Below, piece by piece: positions 58,689 through 64,000 of a stretch of DNA of 64,000 nucleotides. The notes beneath the pieces are model-generated. The model was not told the DNA's origin, did not search any database, and was given only the letters and a program-made list of their open reading frames with translations. Origin of the DNA: Cryobacterium inferilacus (GTDB lineage Bacteria > Actinomycetota > Actinomycetes > Actinomycetales > Microbacteriaceae); contig NZ_JAIEUL010000006.1 of assembly GCF_019599185.1 (NCBI RefSeq), positions 100,778 through 164,777 on the forward strand. The letters run 5' to 3'. The position numbers and the translations under genes were made by a program. How positions within the stretch are numbered: position 1 is the stretch's first letter; each line of letters opens with the position of its first letter.

Positions 58689-59558
58689 TTACGGAGTCAC
58701 GAACTGGTCGTCGGCGAGCATGCCGGGCGTCACGCGGATGACCACCTCTTCGCCATCGGGGATGACGAATGCGGCCGAGCCCGTGGCCGATGCGCCAGTG
58801 AAGAGCTCGTCGAGACCCATGCTGTCGTTCAGGGAAACGAACGTGTCGTAGCTGTTGAGCACATTGCCGGAGGCCGTCACCAGGTCAATACCAACCATGG
58901 CGGCGTAGGTAGATTCCTCGCCGCTGTAGGTCACGGTGTAATTGACGATGCCGTAGTGCGAACCTGCCGGTGCGGCCTCATTGAACTGATTGGCCTCAGC
59001 GACCGCGGCGTTGCCGTCGGCGTTGAAGCCGTTGACCACGACGGTCCAGTCGTCGCTGCTGATCGTCGAGCCGATTGCTGCGGGGTTCTCCCGGGTGCCG
59101 ACGTCGCCGGCCGGTTCCTCGGCGGCAGCGTCGTCTGCGGGTGCCTCCTCGGCGGCTTCCTCGCCGGCCTCGATGACGACACTCTCGTCGCTGAAGGCGT
59201 CATTGAAGGTGGTGGCGACGACCGCGAAGAAGACCACGGCGGCAACGATCGTTCCGACGATCGAGATGATCAGCCCGGCGATGCCCAAACCCTTGCCGCT
59301 TCCCTTGACGAACAGCGACACGATCGCGAGGATGAACGCCACGGGCAGCAGCACCCAACCCACAATCAGTACGCCGGGGATACAGGCGAAGATGAAGCCC
59401 AGCACCGAGACGATCAGGGCCGCGAGTGCGAGCTTCTTGCGCGGCGGCTTGGTAGCCGTGGCCGGCTGATCGGTGTGGGTCTGGGTGGGGGGTTCGTAGG
59501 CAGGCGGAAGTGTCGACCCCGCCCCCGGCTCTGGATATGTCATGTCTGAGTCTGGCAT
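58689..59558 (-). CDS. Membrane protein with DUF4190-like helices and DUF4352-like domain
   Basis: A 289-residue protein. A Pro/Thr-rich start (about 1-40) precedes two or three membrane helices (LALAALIVSVLGFIFACIPGVLIVGWVLLPVAFILAIVSLF, then GLGIAGLIISIVGTIVAAVVFFAVV). An acidic linker rich in Glu/Ala leads to an extracellular beta-domain from about 160 (NPAAIGSTISSDDWTVVVNGFNADG...) that resembles DUF4352 immunoprotease-inhibitor-like domains. The function is unknown, possibly an envelope stress or surface protein. A perfect terminator follows. The ATG at 59558 is preferred over one five codons later. Confidence 0.82.
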   Translation of the reverse strand: MPDSDMTYPEPGAGSTLPPAYEPPTQTHTDQPATATKPPRKKLALAALIVSVLGFIFACIPGVLIVGWVLLPVAFILAIVSLFVKGSGKGLGIAGLIISIVGTIVAAVVFFAVVATTFNDAFSDESVVIEAGEEAAEEAPADDAAAEEPAGDVGTRENPAAIGSTISSDDWTVVVNGFNADGNAAVAEANQFNEAAPAGSHYGIVNYTVTYSGEESTYAAMVGIDLVTASGNVLNSYDTFVSLNDSMGLDELFTGASATGSAAFVIPDGEEVVIRVTPGMLADDQFVTP

Positions 59559-59715
59559 CTGACGTTCCGGAGCATCACTCCCCTTCAGGGGGGGGCGGGG
59601 CTGTGGCTACCTACCGACGGGCGGACCCGATGGGCGGTATCGCTGGGCGCGGCTGGGTTACGCACCCATTGGGCCCCGGCCGCGTCTCGCCCGGTTCGCT
59701 GCACCTCCTGTCGGT

Positions 59716-59743
59716 GGATGCACCCGCTAGAGCGGGCGCATCC
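59716..59743. repeat. Hairpin with GGATGC arms
   Basis: GGATGCACCCGCT and AGCGGGCGCATCC around AG, 13-bp stem with one mismatch, in the gap upstream of the DUF4352 gene. The interval 59559-60054 holds no gene that I can support. Confidence 0.7.
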
Positions 59744-59858
59744 AGCCATACGAGGCGCAGCGAGCACCGGGGCGACGGATGCGCGGTGCGCGGGCCCGAC
59801 GAGCGCCAGCGCCGGCGCCGCAGAGACGCAGCCGCATCCGCGATCCGGCGCCGTAGAC

Positions 59859-59924
59859 AACTGTTGCCCGGACGGACTTCTGCGCCCGGCGTGCGGGGCG
59901 CAAGTGTCCGGCCGGGCAACAGTT
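59859..59924. repeat. Inverted repeat AACTGTTGCCCGG
   Basis: AACTGTTGCCCGG (59859-59871) and CCGGGCAACAGTT (59912-59924) are perfect arms. A second stem (GCGCCC/GGGGCGC) folds inside. It is reminiscent of family B (CAGTTG core) but with different flanks. Confidence 0.75.
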
Positions 59925-60054
59925 CTGCCTGGAGGGGGCCGATACAGCGATGATGCGGTACAGCTGGTCACGCAGGGTGCCTGGTTCACGCGGGGGGCGT
60001 CAGAGCCGGGCGGGGAAAGCGCGAGCGCGTCGTTGAGAGGCGCGAATCGTGCTG

Positions 60055-60160
60055 TTAAAAGAAGGGGGGCGGCACCTATTGGGGGGAACAGGTGCCGCCT
60101 CGGCAGTGCGTTGATTGGGGGGAACCGAACGCACTACAGGTCAAAACTTTCGTTCAGACA
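60055..60160 (-). ncRNA. 6C small RNA
   Basis: On the minus strand two stem-loops follow each other, each with the same C-rich loop GTTCCCCCCAAT: stem AGTGCGTT/AACGCACT (60105-60135) and stem GGCGGCACCT/AGGTGCCGCC (60068-60099). Two hairpins with six-cytosine loops are the defining feature of the 6C RNA family of actinobacteria. The second hairpin is followed by a T-rich tail (CTTCTTTT), so it also terminates the RNA. A promoter TTGCGC-N16-TATGCT puts the start near 60160. Its position between the Tad locus and acs matches my recollection of the mycobacterial location. The role proposed for relatives is regulation by C-rich loops pairing to G-rich mRNAs. Confidence 0.9.
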
Positions 60161-60166
60161 TTGATA

Positions 60167-60194
60167 AGCATACTTGGGAAAATCGAATGCGCAA
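60167..60194 (-). promoter_or_regulatory. Promoter of the 6C RNA
   Basis: On the minus strand: TTGCGC (60189-60194), a 16-bp spacer and TATGCT (60167-60172). The rest of the gap to acs (60195-60394) holds the acs control region. A TAGGGT at about 60328 is a weak -10 candidate there, and nothing else stands out. Confidence 0.5.
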
Positions 60195-60394
60195 GTCCTC
60201 TGGGTCCCCCTAAATGAGGACACGGAAAGAATTGCTTGTGAGAGGCCATTTCGCGAAAATATCCGGACCAGAAAATTGCCGGTTATTCCGCTGCGGCACA
60301 ACCCCGATTCGCGCACCCTCGCCGTGTAGGGTTCAGGGATGAGGCCGCCAGCGGCACCTCGACACCGCCTGTAATCGCAAAGGAGCGACAGACC

Positions 60395-62356
60395 ATGAGC
60401 GTGCAAATCGATCATCTTCTCCACGAGTCCCGCCGATTCCCGCCCTCGCCGGAGTTCGCCGCCGCATCCGTGGCCACCGAGGCCCTCTACGAACAAGCGG
60501 CCGCAGATCGCCTTGGTTTCTGGGCAGAGCAATCCCGCGAACTGTTGCACTGGCACAAACCGTTCACCCGCACCCTGGACTGGACGAACCCGCCGTTCGC
60601 GAAATGGTTCGACGACGGTGAACTCAACGTGGCCTACAACTGCCTCGACCGGCACGTGCTCGCCGGCAACGGCGACCGCATCGCCCTGCACTGGGAGGGC
60701 GAGCCTGGCGATTCCCGTGCAATCAGCTACGCCGAGCTCACCGAGGAGGTCAAGCGGGCCGCGAATGTGCTGCTGAAGCTCGGCGTGCAGGCCGGCGACC
60801 GGGTGGCCATCTACCTGCCGATGATTCCGGAGGCCGTGGTGGCGATGCTCGCCGTGGCCCGCATCGGCGCCGTGCACTCGGTGATCTTCGGCGGGTTCAG
60901 CGCCGAGAGCCTGCGTTCCCGCATCGACGACGCCGAGGCCGTCGTGGTCATCACCTCCGACGGTGGCTACCGCAAGGGCCGCGCCACGCCGCTCAAGCCG
61001 GCGGTGGATGCGGCACTGGCCAGCGGCGACTCCTCCGTGCGCACCGTGCTCGTGGTCAACCGCACCGGCGGCGACGTGGAGTGGAACGAGCGCGACAAGT
61101 GGTGGCACGAGGAACTCGCCGCGGTCGCCGCCGAGCACGAGGCGCAGGCCTTCCCGGCCGAGAACCCCCTCTTCATCCTCTACACCTCCGGCACCACCGG
61201 GAAGCCGAAGGGGATTCTGCACACCAGCGGCGGCTACCTCACCCAGGTCGCGTTCACGCACAAGTACGTCTTCGACCTCAAGCCGGAGAAGGACGTCTTC
61301 TGGTGCACCGCCGATGTGGGCTGGATCACCGGGCACAGCTACGTGGTCTACGGGCCGCTGGCCAACGGTGCCACCCAGGTGCTCTACGAGGGCACCCCAG
61401 ACACCCCGCACCCCGGCCGGTGGTGGGAGATCATCGAGAAGTACAAGGTGAGCATCCTGTACACGGCGCCCACCGCCATCCGTACGTTCATGAAGATCGG
61501 CCGGCAGGAACCGCAGAAATTCGACCTGACCAGCCTGCGTCTGCTCGGCTCCGTGGGTGAGCCGATCAACCCCGAGGCGTGGATGTGGTACCGCGAAGTG
61601 ATCGGCAACCAGCTCACCCCGGTGGTGGACACCTGGTGGCAGACCGAGACCGGCGCGATCATGATCAGCGCGCTGCCCGGCCTCACCGTGGCCAAGCCGG
61701 GGGCGGCGCAGGTCGCGATTCCCGGCATCTCGTTGGATGTGATCGGCGAGGACGGCGAGCATGTGGGGCACGGCAACGGTGGCCTGCTCGTGGCGACCGA
61801 ACCGTGGCCGTCGATGCTGCGCGGCATCTGGGGCGACCCGGAGCGCTTCGTCGAGACCTACTGGGACAAGTTCAAGGATGCGCCGAACGGCCCGCTGTAC
61901 TTCGCCGGCGACGGCGCCCGCCTCGACCACGACGGCGACATCTGGCTGCTCGGCCGCGTCGACGACGTGATGAACGTGTCGGGGCACCGGCTGTCGACGG
62001 CGGAGATCGAGTCGTCGCTGGTGGCGCACCCGATGGTCGCCGAGTCCGCGGTGGTGGGCGCACACGATGAAACCACCGGGCAGGCCGTGGTCGCGTTCGT
62101 GATCATCAAGTTCAGCCAGACGGATGCGGCGTCGCACGCCGATATCAGCGCCGTGCTGCGTGCACACGTGACGCTGCAGATCGGGGCGATCGCTCGGCCG
62201 CGGGAGATCCACATCGTGAACGAGCTGCCCAAGACCCGCTCGGGCAAGATCATGCGGCGGCTGCTGCGGGATGTGGCGGAGGGCCGCGAGATCGGCGACA
62301 CCACCACCCTCGCCGACACATCGATCATGCAGATCATCTCGGAGAGCATGCGATAG
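60395..62356 (+). CDS. acs: Acetyl-CoA synthetase
   Basis: A 653-residue AMP-forming ligase turning acetate, ATP and CoA into acetyl-CoA. Motifs appear in order: the ATP loop YTSGTTGKPKGI (about 265), WCTADVGWITGHSYVVYGPL (about 303), the acetate-site region TWWQTETGAIMIS (about 413), YFAGDGARLDHDGDIWLLGRVDDVMNVSGHRLSTAEIE and the acetylatable Lys in KTRSGKIMRR near the end. The length is normal. AAAGGAG lies about nine bases before the ATG. It is divergent from the 6C RNA and may be under RamB-type control, since the regulator is encoded in this window. Confidence 0.97.
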   Translation: MSVQIDHLLHESRRFPPSPEFAAASVATEALYEQAAADRLGFWAEQSRELLHWHKPFTRTLDWTNPPFAKWFDDGELNVAYNCLDRHVLAGNGDRIALHWEGEPGDSRAISYAELTEEVKRAANVLLKLGVQAGDRVAIYLPMIPEAVVAMLAVARIGAVHSVIFGGFSAESLRSRIDDAEAVVVITSDGGYRKGRATPLKPAVDAALASGDSSVRTVLVVNRTGGDVEWNERDKWWHEELAAVAAEHEAQAFPAENPLFILYTSGTTGKPKGILHTSGGYLTQVAFTHKYVFDLKPEKDVFWCTADVGWITGHSYVVYGPLANGATQVLYEGTPDTPHPGRWWEIIEKYKVSILYTAPTAIRTFMKIGRQEPQKFDLTSLRLLGSVGEPINPEAWMWYREVIGNQLTPVVDTWWQTETGAIMISALPGLTVAKPGAAQVAIPGISLDVIGEDGEHVGHGNGGLLVATEPWPSMLRGIWGDPERFVETYWDKFKDAPNGPLYFAGDGARLDHDGDIWLLGRVDDVMNVSGHRLSTAEIESSLVAHPMVAESAVVGAHDETTGQAVVAFVIIKFSQTDAASHADISAVLRAHVTLQIGAIARPREIHIVNELPKTRSGKIMRRLLRDVAEGREIGDTTTLADTSIMQIISESMR

Positions 62357-62461
62357 AACGGGAGGCGTCGGGCGCCGCTGCGCCCGGCGCCGCACCCGGC
62401 GGGCGCACGCCACCGAGTCGCTCGGAGGAAACGTTCACGAAGGGGACTTACGGTAGGCCGA

Positions 62462-63802
62462 ATGTCACCCGATGCGCCCCGGACCCGGCTGGTTGCCCTC
62501 GACGCCCTGCGTGGCGTCGCGGCCGTGGTCGTGCTGGTGCACCACATCTCGATGACCTCCCCGGCGATCTCCGCCGCCTACAACTCCAGCGCCGACGTGG
62601 CCGTGTTCTCCCCCGCCTGGTGGGTGACCCTGTCGCCGCTGAAGATCCTCTTCGCCGGCCCCGAGTTCGTGCTGGTGTTCTTCGTGCTCAGCGGGTTCGT
62701 GCTCGTGCTCACCCCGCTGCGCCGCTGGCCCTGGACCCAACGCCCCGCCCGGCACCCCAGGCCGAGCACGCCCAGCACCGCCGCGGCCGAGCCCGCAGAC
62801 TCCCCCGCGCCGGCCGAGCAGACAACCGACGCGGCTGCCCGCGCGCCCGCGCCCGCCGCCGCCGAGCACACCACCCCGGAGGCGGCACCGACCGCACCGC
62901 ACGCGTACGACTGGATGGCGTATTACCCGCGCCGGATCATCCGTTTGGCGGTGCCCGTGATCGTGTCGGTGGGGCTGGCCGCCGCGTGGATTCTGCTGGT
63001 GCCGCGTACCGGCGACGGCGGCGCGTGGATGGCGAAGCAGGGCAGCCCCGATCTCGGTATCGGCAACCTGCTGCGGGAGGCGAGCATTCTGGGCTACACC
63101 GGCCGGCCCGACGTGAACCCGCCGCTGTGGTCGCTGGCCTGGGAGATGTGGTTCTCGCTGCTGCTGCCGGTGGGCGTGATCTTCGCCGTCGCCACCCGGC
63201 GGTGGACGCTCGCCTGGGTGGCGCTGCTGCTCGCCACCTCCACCGGTGGCTACCTGATCGGCAGCGAACCGCTGATGTACCTGCCCGCGTTCGGCCTCGG
63301 CGCCCTGCTCGCCGCCAACCACGACACCCTGCAGGCCCGGGCGGCCCGGCTATCGCGCCGCCGCGGCGGCACCCTGGTGTGGGCGCTCATCGCCGCGCTC
63401 GGTCCGCTGCTGCTGATCACCTACTGGCTGATGCGGCCGATCCTCACCGAACCGTGGAACGAGCTGACCCTGGCCCTGCGGGTGCCCGGCGCGGCTCTGA
63501 TCGTGGCGACCGTGGCACTGTGGCCGCCGGTGCAACGGATGCTCAGCGGCCGCCTTCTGGCCTGGCTCGGGGCGATCAGCTTCAGCCTGTACCTCGTGCA
63601 CTTCCCGATCGTGGTCACGTTCGGCCAGGTCTTCGGGCCAGAGCACTGGTGGTGGGGCGCACTGGTGTCGGTGGTGCTGAGCGTGCTGCTGGCGCAGCTG
63701 ATGTACCGCTGGGTGGAGTTGCCGGCCCAGAAGCTGGCCGCGCGGGCCGGGGCCGCGTTCTCGGCCGGGCATCCGCACCCCACAAGCGCGCCGCGTGGGT
63801 GA
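62462..63802 (+). CDS. Membrane acyltransferase (acyltransferase 3 / OafA-like)
   Basis: A 446-residue polytopic enzyme expected to add acyl groups to sugars of the cell surface. The family start LVALDALRGVAAVVVLVHHIS contains the conserved Arg/His. About ten helices follow, including PLWSLAWEMWFSLLLPVGVIF and LGAISFSLYLVHFPIVVTFGQ. Between helix 2 and 3, residues about 90-148 are an Ala/Pro/Thr-rich insertion of some 55 residues that typical relatives lack. TACGGT ends seven bases before the ATG. It stands alone, so the acceptor is unknown. Confidence 0.88.
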   Translation: MSPDAPRTRLVALDALRGVAAVVVLVHHISMTSPAISAAYNSSADVAVFSPAWWVTLSPLKILFAGPEFVLVFFVLSGFVLVLTPLRRWPWTQRPARHPRPSTPSTAAAEPADSPAPAEQTTDAAARAPAPAAAEHTTPEAAPTAPHAYDWMAYYPRRIIRLAVPVIVSVGLAAAWILLVPRTGDGGAWMAKQGSPDLGIGNLLREASILGYTGRPDVNPPLWSLAWEMWFSLLLPVGVIFAVATRRWTLAWVALLLATSTGGYLIGSEPLMYLPAFGLGALLAANHDTLQARAARLSRRRGGTLVWALIAALGPLLLITYWLMRPILTEPWNELTLALRVPGAALIVATVALWPPVQRMLSGRLLAWLGAISFSLYLVHFPIVVTFGQVFGPEHWWWGALVSVVLSVLLAQLMYRWVELPAQKLAARAGAAFSAGHPHPTSAPRG

Positions 63803-63833
63803 ACCAGGTTCGAGGGGCTTTCGCGGCGACCCT

Positions 63834-64000
63834 CACACGCGAAAGGACGCTTGCGGCCCATAAACCAGACCGCAACGGGCCTCAAGTGTCCTCTCGCGAA
63901 ATCCCCCACACGCGAGAAGACAGTTGCGGCCCATAAACCAGACCGCAACGGGCCTCAAGTGTCCTCTCGCGAAATCCCCCACACGCGAGAAGACAGTTGC
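63834..64000. repeat. 73-bp tandem array of family B elements (runs off the window)
   Basis: Units begin at 63834, 63907 and 63980. Units 1 and 2 are nearly identical, and the third is cut by the window end. Each unit holds a family B inverted repeat, with arms GCGAGAAGACAGTTGCGGCC and GGGCCTCAAGTGTCCTCTCG. The first unit differs slightly in its left arm (GCGAAAGGACGCTTGCGGCC). The array starts 32 bp after the acyltransferase stop. Confidence 0.95.

Noticed and set aside
60195..60394. Riboswitch upstream of acs
   Set aside because: The leader has no extended conserved pairing apart from the 6C RNA on the other strand, and the distance from the candidate -10 to the ribosome site is short.
63834..64000. 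Possible CRISPR array
   Set aside because: Units are 73 bp and nearly identical throughout, with no unique spacers. Each unit is itself an inverted repeat, and no cas genes are present.

Overview
The window is very GC-rich chromosomal DNA, densely packed with genes on both strands. Its gene content points to a high-GC actinobacterium, most likely family Microbacteriaceae (inference). The supporting markers are a GTP-type PEP carboxykinase divergent from a RamB-like regulator, GAF-ANTAR proteins, an RskA-type anti-sigma factor with a class F sortase and a DUF4397 protein, a 6C small RNA beside an actinobacterial Tad pilus locus, and many TANNNT promoters that fit leaderless transcripts. I see no phage, insertion sequence, CRISPR array or rRNA.

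Layout. 1-4.6 kb: end of a histidine kinase, an MHS-type transporter, a small autoregulated-looking HTH protein and an ABC exporter. 4.7-12.4 kb: a mannoside-utilisation unit (ROK regulator, sugar ABC importer, GH38 alpha-mannosidase). 12.4-16 kb: pckG divergent from a RamB-like regulator. 16-25.9 kb: two overlapping GAF-ANTAR genes, an aldo/keto reductase, a membrane protein with a winged-helix partner, an acetyltransferase, an esterase, a nucleoside hydrolase-like protein, an SDR/thiolase pair and a HutD-like protein. 25.9-29.9 kb: amtB, an rRNA methyltransferase and succinate-semialdehyde dehydrogenase. 30-33.5 kb: anti-sigma, ECF sigma, sortase and DUF4397 protein. 33.7-38.5 kb: pncA, a PBP4-type carboxypeptidase, an oxidoreductase, two small proteins and a GDSL hydrolase. 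38.7-45.2 kb: an RpiR-type regulator next to a phosphatase, phosphodiesterase and complete ABC importer, the best candidate for an undescribed uptake system. 45.2-54 kb: YbaK, tRNA-Thr(CGU), TetR with a secreted peptidase, holB, VOC, tmk and topA. 54.5-60.2 kb: the Tad/Flp locus, whose tadC-like gene is frameshifted, a DUF4352 lipoprotein-like membrane protein and a 6C RNA. 60.4-63.8 kb: acs and an acyltransferase.

Between the genes lie several families of inverted-repeat elements. Family A has six copies with 13-bp arms GCATAACTCCTGC/GCAGGAGTTATGC. Family B is built on CGAGAGGACAGTTGCGGCC and occurs singly, as a triple block, and as a 73-bp tandem array running off the right end. There is also a double 19-bp satellite near 2 kb.

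Acetate and gluconeogenic metabolism recur: acs makes acetyl-CoA, pckG feeds gluconeogenesis, and RamB-type proteins control acetate genes in relatives. The replication genes topA, tmk and holB, the Tad genes, the 6C RNA and acs sit in the same relative order as I recall from mycobacteria. That marks 48-62 kb as conserved core. The 18-39 kb stretch looks more accessory.
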